Shown here one piece after another: positions 32,985 through 42,511 of a stretch of DNA of 47,682 bases. Position numbers and translations under genes: made by a program. Below the pieces are notes generated by a model that was not told where the DNA came from, ran no database searches, and was given only the letters and a program-made list of their open reading frames with translations. Origin of the DNA: Symsagittifera roscoffensis (Eukaryota > Xenacoelomorpha > Acoela > Convolutidae); NCBI RefSeq assembly GCF_963678635.1, contig NW_026970821.1:1-47682 (forward strand). Direction: 5' to 3'. Within the stretch, counting starts at the first letter, position 1. Each line of letters starts with the position of its first letter.

Positions 32985-33167
32985 CTAACCACTAATTAAA
33001 CATATTTGAGTTTTGTACTTTACGGACTCTTTCCAGAAATGCTGAACCAATAGTTGGTGTGGAAGCCAGTTTCTGGTTAGAACATAAAGAATGATGTTTG
33101 AATTTTTTGCGCAACAATCTTTTCTTTTCTTTGCAACACTTGGCATTTTTCTAATGTATTTTGGCAC
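32985..33167 (-). CDS. family 3, small basic protein, diverged copy
   Basis: The minus strand reads MPKYIRKMPSVAKKRKDCCA, then KNSNIILYVLTRNWLPHQLL, then VQHFWKESVKYKTQICLISG. Its start differs from the young copies and the last residues are changed. The core KKRKDCC..LTRNW.PHQLLVQHFWK is kept, with conservative changes only. This is the main reason to think family 3 is a real protein. Confidence 0.35.
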   Translation of the reverse strand: MPKYIRKMPSVAKKRKDCCAKNSNIILYVLTRNWLPHQLLVQHFWKESVKYKTQICLISG

Positions 33168-33348
33168 TTGTATTTTTATAGAGTAAAGACATTCGTATGA
33201 AATTTCCCGATCGTTATAAAGTTTGATCTAAAGATGAATCAATCAGAAGTAGATGGAAAATACAATTTTCCAAAGAATATTAGGAATCGTTGGTAGAGAC
33301 ACAACAACTTTGGGGTTCTATTTATTTTTCGGAAAATTTACCGGAAAA

Positions 33349-35145
33349 GGAAATAAAAATAGACTTTCTACGGTAATCTGAAAAAATGAAACAATTTAAC
33401 GTCTTGTTCAAAAATGAATCAATTTTTACGCCTATCGCATTTTGTAGAAAAAAAATGAAACAATTTTTGCATCTTGTCGAAAAAAAAATTGAAAATCTTT
33501 TTGAAATTTGTAAAAAAAACTGAAAAGTTTTTAACGTTTTATTTAAAAGTTTGAAACACTTTTTGCTTTCTGTAGAAAAAATGTGAGACACTTCCGCATT
33601 TTATCAAAAAAATGCTACAATTTTTTTTGTACAGTTAATAATTAGTCCTAATGAATTTTTTTGTTCATTTTCTAATCATTTGGAAAGCTGATTTTTGCAC
33701 GTTTGCTGATCATAAACAACAGAAAAAGAATGTATTTATAAAAGGAATAGCGGTCAAAGTCATCAATTCAGAATCGTTCTAAGCAAAAAGTCATTATTAT
33801 TTTTACCAAAAAAAAGTTGCGTTTTTCGCAGTACCATTTCGGAAATAGAGTTCAACTTTGCATAATTGTTTGAAAAAACATGCATTTTATCAAAATCTTA
33901 GATAAACACGCACACATAAGAAAAACTCAAAACGATTTTTCACATTTGGCCTTTTTATGGAAAAAATTCAGAACTAATTTAGCATCTTTTAACAAAATTA
34001 ATGATAATTTCACATTCTTGTCAAGAAAATCAGTTCAAACTCTACAGTTTGCAATAATGTTCGACAGGGTTGAATTTTAAAAACTGTTTAAGCTGGAAAA
34101 AAATTAGTTTTGGCAAGAATCTTATATCAATTATTTAATTATCAAAAGAATTTTTTTTTTGAAAAAAGCTTATCCGAGAGTCTGGTAGGATTACCGACAG
34201 AGCTAAAAATGTTTCTTTTGATTTATTTATCCAATTAAAAGGTTATAAAAGGAAATAAAAATAGACTTTCTACGGTAATCTGAAAAAATGAAAAAATTTA
34301 GCGTCTTGTTCAAAAATGAATCAATTTTTACGCCTATCGCATTTTGTAGAAAAAAAATGAAACATTTTTTGCATCTTATCGAAAAAAAAATGAAAATCTT
34401 TTTGAAATTTGTAAAAAAAATGAAAATTTTTTAACGTTTTATTTAAAAGTTTGAAACACTTTTTGCTTTCTGTAGAAAAATGTGAGACACTTTTAGCATC
34501 TTGTCAAAAAAATGCTACAATTTTTTTTGTACAGTTAATAATTAGTCCTAATGAATTTTTTTGTTCATTTTCTAATCATTTGGAAAGCTGATTTTTGCAC
34601 GTCTGCTGATCATAAACAACAGAAAATCAATGTATTAATAAAAGGAATAGCGGTCAAAGTCATCAATTCAGAATCGTTCTAAGCAAAAAGTCAACCTGAT
34701 TTTTACCAAAAAAAATTGCGTTTTTCGCACTACCATTTCGGAAATAGAGTTCAACTTTGCATAGTTGTTCGAAAAAACATGCATTTTATCAAAATCTTAG
34801 ATAAACACGCACACTTATGAAAAACTCAAAACGATTTTTCACATTTGGCATTTTTGTGGAAAAAATTCAGAACCAATTTAGCATCTTTTAACAAAATTAA
34901 TGATAATTTCACATTCTTGTCAAGAAAATCAGTTCAAACTCTACAGTTTGAAATAATGTTCGACAGGATTGATTTTTAAAAACTGTTTCAGCTGGAAAAA
35001 AAAATAGTTTTGGCAAGAATCTTATATCAATTATTTAATTATCAAAAGAAATTTTTTTTGAAAAAAGCTTATCCGAGAGTCTGGTAGGATTACCGACAGA
35101 GCTAAAAATGTGTCTTTTGATTTATTTATCCAATTAAAAGGTTAT
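33349..35145. repeat. 902-bp tandem duplication
   Basis: 'ggaaataaaaatagacttt' occurs at 33,349 and 34,251. The two copies (33,349-34,250 and 34,251 to about 35,145) differ by scattered substitutions, including 'gtcattatta' against 'gtcaacctga'. The join follows 'aattaaaaggttat'. Each copy carries one minisatellite run and a start of the T unit ('gaaatagagttcaactttgc'). Confidence 0.85.
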
Positions 35146-35477
35146 GCCCTCAGAGAAAGTGACGTCTGTACTCATCAACTTCTAGATTGTCTAAACTTCA
35201 GAACCTACAGATTAAATTTTTTAAATCTTCTAAATTCTAGAAAAATCCATTGAAAACTTAACCAATCAGAACTCCAGAACAAAATGTTTTTGTTAAGATG
35301 GTGAGGCTGTTAAGAAAGATTGTGAAATTTATAAATTTTGCTATTTAAAAGATACTTAATCGAGGTTGTGAGTAGTAGGAATAGTTTTTATGGAAATTTT
35401 TCCTCTTTTAGAATACTTTTCAAAAACAGCTTCAGCTCAACAGAAAAACGTATTCTACAGAATCTCTTATAGAAAAT

Positions 35478-35840
35478 AATGTCAACCAAGGAGACAAATT
35501 GTTCTCTTTTTTAACCAAAATGACTGAAATGTTGAATGGTTTTTGAATGAGTTCAAGTATTTTGAATGTTTTTATAGAAAATGTAATCAAACCTACTTTA
35601 AGCTGGCAAGAAGATACAGCTGAAAAAAAGAATATATCCATTTTTGAAAATCTTCTACAATTCAGTTCCATCCAAATCATCTAGCAACATGAATAAATTT
35701 TTCAGGAGAAACGGAAATCTAGCCCAAAAATTGAAGCCAATCATAATAGAACGGGCGAGTTTTGACGTCCAGTTTGTAATTGGTACCGAATTTTCCAAAA
35801 TTTTCTAATTTAACAAAATCTCCCATTCTAGTAAGCAAAT
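35478..35840 (+). pseudogene. family 2 protein, first half, older copy
   Basis: The + strand reads NVNQGDKLFSFLTKMTEMLN, GF, stop, then after a one-base frame change IENVIKPTLSWQEDTAEK. CAA follows SW here, where the young copies have the stop TAA. The remainder (ENLLQFSSIQ..) is out of frame with the young KNFYSSV ORF. This copy is broken in different places from the young ones, so the common ancestor was probably intact. Confidence 0.45.
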
Positions 35841-35935
35841 TATCATAGATCTCTTAGGATGAGAGAATTCGAGAAAAAAAAGAATTGGATATGTCTAAGT
35901 CATCCTCGAGAAAAAAAATACGAGTTTTCATTTGA

Positions 35936-36286
35936 TTCAAATTTAAAAAAATTGATGCAACTTGGTATCTGGGATACGGAAATAGTTTTCATTTGCTTGA
36001 AAAAGAAAATTTTCTACAAATGACTATTTTTGAAGAAATGGTTGAGTTTGACATTTTCTATAGAGAGTCGAAGAAATTTTTTGATCTCCTAAATTTTTCC
36101 CTGCATAATTGGCGAATAGTTGAAACAATTCACGATAGATGTTACAGAAAAGACAATTTGAGACAATACGTGATAGAGAGTACAAAACAGAAAAAAATGA
36201 AAGTTCAGGAGCATCACTTTTTTCGGTTGAGAAGAAAAAATGGTGTCGCACACGAAGAAAAAAATGACAACGAACTCGAAAAATAA
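35936..36286 (+). CDS. family 2 protein, second half, open in the older copy
   Basis: The + strand is open for 116 codons: WYLGYGNSFHLLEKENFLQM, TIFEEMVEFDIFYRESKKFF, DLLNFSLHNWRIVETIHDRC, YRKDNLRQYVIESTKQKKMK, VQEHHFFRLRRKNGVAHEEK, ending NDNELEK. There is no good internal ATG at the start, so it is probably an exon. Where the young T copies have TGA after HNW, this has CGA. The front half is acidic-hydrophobic, the back half basic. No family is recognised. It is the best-preserved piece of family 2. Confidence 0.45.
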   Translation, partial: FKFKKIDATWYLGYGNSFHLLEKENFLQMTIFEEMVEFDIFYRESKKFFDLLNFSLHNWRIVETIHDRCYRKDNLRQYVIESTKQKKMKVQEHHFFRLRRKNGVAHEEKNDNELEK

Positions 36287-36439
36287 CCTGATTTTTGTTT
36301 CCCATAGATTTTTAGTTGTCTTGTTACATATTATTAAATTTTTCAAACTGTTTGTAAATTTATTTTATTTTTTTCAAATTAATTAAATTTTTCTGATCAA
36401 AAGCTTAGTTTTTAATTACTCATCCGAGCAATTTGCTTG

Positions 36440-36753
36440 GAGAACGTTTAAAGACAGTTGATCATTTTGTCACAAAGCATGAAAAATTACTTTGCACAGA
36501 ACCATGACAATCGATAGAACAATCAAAAAACTTCAACAAATCAGATTCATATATTGAATTTTTTACTTTTTGAATTCTGTCCAGAAACGTTGAACCAAGA
36601 GGTTGTGTGGAAGCAAGTTTTTGACTAGAAGTAGAATGTATCTTGAATTAATTCCAAATTAGTCATTTTTTTACACTACTAGGCTTCTTTTGGCTTCTTT
36701 GCCTCGTAAGTTACGCTGAACTGCTCGACTGAGCTGATTGATTACTTCTTCGC
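36440..36753. repeat. F segment, copy 2
   Basis: Matches 27,990-28,310. It ends where single-copy DNA begins ('cttcgctagatgtaac'), while the other copy runs on into block E. This is the right border of the 14.5-36.75 kb duplicated region. Confidence 0.75.
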
Positions 36754-38261
36754 TAGATGTAACAATGTTTGAATAGAAACTATTTTTGAACAAAGTGTAA
36801 AGACAGTCATTTTCGTGATATATGTAAACATATTTATCTAATCTCTGCAAATTTTGGCTAGAAGACGTTCCTATTAAAACAACTTGAACTTACAATTCTC
36901 TGAAGAACATAAAGAGTTGTTGTCGTTAGAAAAAAATATACTTGAATTTCTATAAGCTTTTCGTAAAAGTTGTTGGAAACAGAAATAATTAGTGATTTTT
37001 CATTATAATCTGAAAAAAAGCTGAGAAGAGCTTAGCACATAGCAGCGGCCACCTGAAGGAATGGTTTTGCAGAAAAATGTGGATTTATTTAGGAGCACTC
37101 TTAACGCCTGCATATTTTTCAAGCCTCAAAATCAGGTGATTTTTTCTTTTTTGTTAATAAAGTTTCTTGAAGATTATCAGCGGCTGCTTTCATCCAAATT
37201 TAAATAAAATTTTTTGGCTTTCTTTGATTAATACTAAAAACCAGAATATATAGTTTTGGTTAGGAATTGTCACAATCAGTTTTCAATTTCTATAATAATT
37301 TGGTTGTTTCAATTATTTTTCATAAATTGGAAGTTGGATTGGTTATACCAAAAATCAAATGCTAAGTATACAAAATAATACAGTTTGCTGTAATTTTTAG
37401 TTGTTTCAATTTTGAAGAAAGATTTGAAAATTTGAAAAAAAATTAAAACAGAAGATTTGCTTGATAGTAATCAAATTTCTTTTTCTCAAAAAATTGTGTA
37501 ATTCAGCAGGAAAATTATCACTATCAAAAGTTTCCTCAATGTTTGAAGTAGGAAATTATCGGATTTAAATCGAATCTATTCAAAAAAGCGTGAAGTTGAA
37601 AACTGAAGATTTTGATGAAGATCTTTTTATTTTTTGGTGTACAAGAACACCAAAAATGAGCAGTTTGTTTAAAAATGGAGAGGATATTTGATAAAAAGGA
37701 GTATTGCCAGATTTATGGTTAATGTTTTCGTTTACAAGAACAGACTAAGCTTGAAAGATCAATGATTAAATTACAATACATTAAAAATCCTGTCTAATGA
37801 TAAATTGAAGACAAAGATAGTGATAAATTATTTAGTGAACCAGTATGATTGATTGATTATGAGTTTTCTTACACAAAACTTTTTGAAAAATCTGGAAAAC
37901 TTTGATAAAAAAAAATTTGCGAATACATCGTTCTGTTAGTTATTATCAAAAATGATAGAAAATTTTAAATAGAAAGAAAGCTCATTTCTGGTTGGTTGTA
38001 ATCAACACTAAAAAGCTTGACTTCGATTGACTTAAGATTAAATTTATAAATATTCTATTATAGGTTCTATTATAAAGTCTGATTGGTTCACATAAAAACT
38101 GATGAAAGTTCCATGATAAGTGAAGCTTGATTGTGATTGGTTGATGTAAAAACTTTTGCAAAACTCACGTTGAACAAAGCTCAAATCTGATTGCTTGATA
38201 TCAGTATTTTTGTGCAAACTTTTATCGTTTTCTCCAAAAAAAGAACAAAACTTTTTCTTAA
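36754..38261. other. AT-rich single-copy region with repeated GATTGGTT motifs
   Basis: No gene recognised and no ORF of note. Inverted-CCAAT-like motifs (GATTGGTT, TCTGGTTGG, TGATTGGTTCAC, GTGATTGGTTGATG, TCTGATTGCTTGAT) lie at about 37,338, 37,987, 38,079, 38,133 and 38,192, each near 'aaaactttt'-like sequence. The last four are spaced about 55-90 bases apart. Confidence 0.4.
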
Positions 38262-39750
38262 TATGTGTGCAGACGTTGTATCGATGATTTATTTTGTGTT
38301 CTAATTGTTTTCAAACATTTGGTGTGTCTTAGTCTGAACTACTCATCTATTCTCATTGTTAAAAAAAATTTGACTAAAAAAGATTACAAAATACGAAAAA
38401 ACGACAAGCAACAAAAGTTATCTCTCAAAGAAATGTCAAAAGTTCTCTATAGAAGGAAGAACTGGTCGGGATTGGTGTGGTTGTTGTGTTGCTGGAGGTG
38501 TCATTGTTTCAGAATACCCCTCATCTTTCTGTATTGCTGATCTCAACTCCTCCTCCCAAGGAGACCGGAAGTCGTTGACTGGTTGAGCCACATCTCTAGA
38601 GTCAGGCGTCTCGGGATAGTTCATTTTTACATGTTCTGTCACTTCCTCCATCATTTGCAAAGTTCCGAGTTGGTTCTATGTGTCTCTGTAATCGGTAATT
38701 ATGATGTTCTATGAAGCGTACTTATGAGCGGTACTTATGAGCGTCATATGATGTTCGTTGAAATCCTTTCGCATTTTGAGCAATAAGTTGACTAAAAGAT
38801 GCAGAGTAAAACAAGACTAATGACTGATTTAGAGCTGCGAGAAGAGGTAAAGGACGGTAGGTGAGTTGAAAAGAAATTGTGTAGTGCAGAGAGATAATGC
38901 AGTTGACGGTAGATAAGTTGAAAGAAAATCAATTTATAGTAAGAGTAAGGAGTACCTTCAACTCAAGCGTTTGCATTTAAGGGATCAGAAATATTGGGTC
39001 TGTTTTCGTGTTCAATCAGATTCCTGTTATCGAAATATATTATAAAAACGTGTCAATCAGAAATAAAGATCCATTTTATGGGTTTTTGACACATTTTACC
39101 TTTGTTTCTGGTTGTATCCAATCAGTGAAAGTTTACCTTTTGAGGGGTTAAATTTTCCAAATAAACAAAACTAAAACGAAGGAAATTGCAAAAATAAATG
39201 ACCACAGGTTGTTTGCTGTAAAAATAATATATATCACCGATACAAATAACACAAAAATTTTTTTTATTAAGTAGCATATCTGCAATTATCTCATCAAATC
39301 AATTGAAATTTGTAAACATAGCCGATGAGAAATGGTTGGTTTTTGAGTTGATAGTCAATTTTCTTGACTTTGATATAATTTTGAGAGGATATCTCTAAGT
39401 TGATGAATTTTTCAAATTAAATCTCTGGAAATCTTAACTCAAACCTGATCATGCTGGATCTTGAATTTTGAAAATAAAAGAAGGAATCAAGCTTTCTGCT
39501 GGGGAGTTTTGATAAAAAATTGAGAATCGTGTAGCGCATAAAGAGAGTCTTTGACATTTTACTATACGACTTTTGATCAATTTTAAGTTTTCGGCTGAAT
39601 TTTTTCCTTTTTTCCTTTTCATTTGTAATTCAGCCGTAATTTTAAATTTTCGACACCTAATATTTTGTTCAAAAGAAAACTCTTTGATTTAGAAAGTTTC
39701 TCTAAACAGACCTTTATTTAGCAGGATAACTCTGTTTTGTATAAAGTAAA
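38262..39750. repeat. unit D, minus-oriented copy of the family 1 region
   Basis: Tandem partner of unit C (39,895 onward, offset about 1,635 bases), inverted relative to copy B at 30.9-32.4 kb. It retains about 315 bases (38,900-39,225) that unit C lacks. Confidence 0.85.
38436..38774 (-). pseudogene. family 1 protein, copy D
   Basis: An ORF from the ATG at 38,660 reads MQMMEEVTEHVKMNYPETPD, SRDVAQPVNDFRSPWEEELR, SAIQKDEGYSETMTPPATQQ, PHQSRPVLPSIENF, stop. An upstream MRKDFNEHHMT, in frame, starts at 38,774 but hits two stops in a 60-base replacement segment that contains GCTCATAAGTACC twice. Compared with copy C it has lost exactly five codons (ENPTA), leaving the frame intact. It may be translated from the inner ATG or after splicing. 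The acidic then Pro/Gln-rich tail suggests a disordered C-terminus. No known family. Confidence 0.45.
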
Positions 39751-39767
39751 CTTCTAGTTACTTTACA

Positions 39768-39855
39768 GCAAGCCACCATTGCAGTTCTCATTGTAGATCA
39801 AAAAAATTTTTGATCGATTTACAATGAGACTTTCACGATAATTTGATTGTCTTTC
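39768..39855 (+). repeat. hairpin-bearing inverted repeat, left copy
   Basis: The sequence from 'gcaagccaccattgcag' to 'cacgataatttga' contains a hairpin at 39,786-39,829: arms TCTCATTGTA and TACAATGAGA, and ATCAAAAA with TTTTTGAT, with a small bulge. The reverse complement of the whole stretch is at 41,984-42,073, so the pair brackets unit C and the zinc-finger-like segment. A degraded copy lies at 17,650-17,730. Confidence 0.75.
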
Positions 39856-40072
39856 ACGATAATTTTTGTCCAAAAAGTGAAGAAAAATTTTTCTTAATAT
39901 GTGTGCAGACTTTGTATCGATGATTTATTTTGTGTTCTAATTGTTTTCAAACGTTTGGTGTGTCTTAGCCTGAACTACTCATCTATTCTCATAGTTTAAA
40001 AAAATTTGAATAAAAAAGATTACAAAATACGAAAAAAACGACAAGCAACAAAAGTTATCTCTCAAAGAAATG

Positions 40073-40435
40073 TCAAAAATTCTGGAAGTTCTCTATAGAA
40101 GGAAGATCTGGTCGGGATTGGTGTGGTTGTTGTGTTGCTGGAGGTGTCATTGTTTCAGAATACCCCTCATCTTCCTGTATTGCTGTAGGATTTTCAGCTG
40201 ATTTCATCTCCTCCTCCCAAGGAGACCGGAAGTCGTTGACTGGTTGAGCCACATCTCTAGAGTCAGGCGTCTCGGGATAGTTCATTTTTACATGTTCTGT
40301 CGCTTCCTCCATCATTTGCAAAGTTCCGAGTTGGTTCTATGTGTCTCTGTAATCGGTACTTATGATGTTCTATGAAGCGTACTTATGAGCGGTACTTATG
40401 AGCGTCATATGATGTTCGTTGAAATTCTTTCGCAT
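40073..40435 (-). pseudogene. family 1 protein, copy C
   Basis: An ORF from the ATG at 40,321 reads MQMMEEATEHVKMNYPETPD, SRDVAQPVNDFRSPWEEEMK, SAENPTAIQEDEGYSETMTP, PATQQPHQSRPDLPSIENFQ, NF, stop. It is 82 residues, five codons longer than copy D in the middle and about three longer at the end. All length changes against D are multiples of three. The longer start MRKNFNEHHMT at 40,435 is cut off by the same stop-containing insertion as in D. This is the best tail copy of the family. Confidence 0.45.
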
Positions 40436-40759
40436 TTTGAGCAATAAGTTGAGTAAAAGATGCAGAGTAAAACAAGACTAATGACTGATTTAGAGCTGCG
40501 AGAAGAGGTAAAGGACGGTAGGTGAGTTGAAAATAAATTGTGTAGTGCAGAGAGATAAAAATAATATATATCACCGATACAAATAACACAAAATTTTTTT
40601 TTATTAAGTAGCATATCTGCAATTATCTCATCAAATCAATTGAAATTTGTAAACATAGCCGATGAGAAATGGTTGGTTTTTGAGTTGATAGTCAATTTTC
40701 TTGACTTTGATATAATTTTGAGAGGATATCTCTAAGTTGATGAGTTTTTCAAATTAAAT

Positions 40760-40960
40760 CTATGGAAATCTTAACTCAAACCTGATCATGCTGGATCTTG
40801 CATTTTGAAAATAAAAGAAGGAATCAAGCTTTCTGCTGGGGAGTTTTGATAAAAAATTGAGAATCGTGTAGCGCATAAAGAGAGTCTTCGACATTTTACT
40901 ATTCGACTTTTGATCAATTTTAAGTTTTCGGCTGAATTTTTTTCCTTTTTTCCTTTTCAT
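40760..40960 (-). pseudogene. family 1 middle exon region, copy C
   Basis: The minus strand reads MKRKKGKKFSRKLKIDQKSN, SKMSKTLFMRYTILNFLSKL, PSRKLDSFFYFQNARSSMIR, FELRFP. It matches the ORF at 30,932-31,156 at SKTLF and the following K/P pattern. In unit D the same stretch (about 39,430-39,600) is altered. It probably belongs to the same gene as the tail at 40,073, but I cannot show the splice join. Confidence 0.3.
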
Positions 40961-41147
40961 TTTAATTCAGCCGTAATTTTAAATTTTCGACACCTAATAT
41001 TTTGTTCAAAAGAAAACTCTTTGATTTAGTAAGTTTCTCTAAACAGACCTTTATTTAGCAGGATAACTCTGTTTTGTATAAAATAAACTTTCAAAAAAGT
41101 CAACATCTATTTCATCAAAAAGAAAATCAATTGGAGTTTTTTCTTTT

Positions 41148-41339
41148 TTACTGTAAAGTAACTAGAAGAAATTTGATTAAATTGTAGGAATTTTTTAAAT
41201 AGGGACAAATGGTTTTAAAAAAATTTACAAACAGTTCTCTTTTAGAAATTCCTAGTTTCTGACTTGTTGATCTCGAACAAGCAGCATTACTAAAACAATA
41301 CTCGTTTCTGATTGGTTGATTTTCCCTAAGCAACAGCAA
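41148..41339 (-). pseudogene. family 1 upstream region, arm C
   Basis: The minus strand reads MLLLRENQPIRNEYCFSNAA, CSRSTSQKLGISKRELFVNF, FKTICPYLKNSYNLIKFLLV, TLQ. The DNA closely matches 17,880-18,030 in arm A, where a different frame is the longer one. So the coding frame here is uncertain. An inverted CCAAT (GATTGGTT at 41,300) lies inside it. Confidence 0.25.
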
Positions 41340-41514
41340 AAGTTTTTTACCTTATTTTTTTAAACTTAATAGCAACCGCTCAAAAAGTTGCATATCTGTT
41401 GTTGTTTACTTACATTCATTTTTCAAGTCGTTTCAAAATTAGTGTAAACCTCCTAATAAAAATGTTCGAACTCTCTAAATCTTTTATTTGCTCTCTAGCT
41501 CTCTCCCTTCTTAT

Positions 41515-41740
41515 TGAGATGTCGTCACCGATTCGAAACGAAGAAGTTTCACATCTTGAGTGTGGTAGATGTTAAACACGTCAATTTGCATCAAAACATC
41601 GTAAAATTTGAGCCGTACAAATTGCTTTTCTCATACTTATAGAAGCGAGGATCTGACTATTCTTGTCGAAATAATTATATTCAAGGTGATGAGAAAGACA
41701 ATCCGCGTCTTCCAACAACACACCAAGAGAAGGTAAATTT
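41515..41740 (+). pseudogene. zinc-finger-like remnant inserted in arm C
   Basis: The + strand reads MSSPIRNEEVSHLECGRC, stop, TRQFASKHRKI, stop, AVQIAFLI. In a neighbouring frame it continues RGSDYSCRNNYIQGDEKDNP and RLPTTHQEK up to a donor-like AAG|GTAAAT (41,733). The C-x2-C followed by a basic stretch with H suggests a decayed C2H2-like finger, but with two stops I cannot be sure. About 480 bases here (41,500-41,985) have no counterpart in arm A, where only about 25-55 bases lie between the matching flanks. Confidence 0.25.
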
Positions 41741-41983
41741 AGAGGTATGTATGTTCAAAAAACCGTGAAGTTAGGGGAAATGTGTATAATTAAAAAACTT
41801 ACTGAGAAATTGAAGTTGGAAATTGTAGTTTGAAATTGTAGTTTGTAGTTCTAAATCTATACAATTTTTTTTAATGTTGAATACTTTTTGTAAACACTAA
41901 GAAATCTCTTAAACGCATGTCTTAATCGTTAAATTATGCTGTTGTTCAAAGGTTCTGATTGAAAATGAAATTAACTCGAGTGA

Positions 41984-42073
41984 TATTGGGATTCAAATTA
42001 TCGTGAAAGTCTCATTGTAAATCGATCAAAAATTTTTTGATCTACAATGAGAACTGCAATGGTGGCTTGCTTA
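41984..42073 (-). repeat. hairpin-bearing inverted repeat, right copy
   Basis: Reverse complement of 39,768-39,855, with the hairpin at 42,010-42,052 and the outer end 'gcaatggtggcttgc'. The two copies are nearly identical although the DNA between and around them has diverged more. Confidence 0.75.
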
Positions 42074-42307
42074 CGGGGAGCTTTTTTGTTTTAAATTTGC
42101 GTAAAATTACGTAAAAAGAGCTACTAAATGGAGAGGTATTTGTTAAAAAATTGTAAATAAAATGTACTGGATGATTGTAAATTATTAATTAATTGATTCG
42201 TACTGCCTAGCCATCAATTTACAATTTTCCTAGTTTTATGCTCTGATGATTGAATTCATAGAGTAGTGCGTGCGTTTTTATGCAGATAAAAGTTTTTTTT
42301 CTGTTTT

Positions 42308-42511
42308 TTGATAATTGGCATAGAAAAAATGAAAATTTGTATAATTTTGTTGGACCTTGAGTTTTTCCAGGTAATAAAATGCAGAAGTCTACACTCGGAA
42401 TTCACTTCAATTTTAGAAGACAAGTGTAAAACAAAAAGTACAGTTATCTGGTTCAAACTTATTTTTTTGAAGGTTCTTAGCAAACGGAGTTTTTCGTGTC
42501 AAATTTGCTAG
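42308..42511 (+). CDS. possible family 5 exon, open in arm C
   Basis: The + strand reads IIGIEKMKICIILLDLEFFQ, VIKCRSLHSEFTSILEDKCK, TKSTVIWFKLIFLKVLSKRS, FSCQIC. It corresponds to the broken minus-strand reading at 17,260-17,460. Similar residues are spread across the whole length. No start codon is required if it is an internal exon. The opposite strand is also partly open, so the call is tentative. Confidence 0.25.
   Translation: MIIGIEKMKICIILLDLEFFQVIKCRSLHSEFTSILEDKCKTKSTVIWFKLIFLKVLSKRSFSCQIC

Larger units (their letters stand above)
34740..36450. repeat. older T unit (copy B)
   Basis: Diverged relative of the T copies at 19-28 kb, with the same order of parts. It retains about 45 bases ('ggagacaaattgttctc' onward, 35,491) that all three younger copies lack, and it has a single copy of the 77-base piece. 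Confidence 0.8.
39895..41030. repeat. unit C, second minus-oriented copy of the family 1 region
   Basis: Tandem copy of unit D. It starts with the same 'cttaatatgtgtgcagac' and lacks about 315 bases after 'gtgcagagagata' (40,557). It continues without a break into arm C. Confidence 0.85.
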
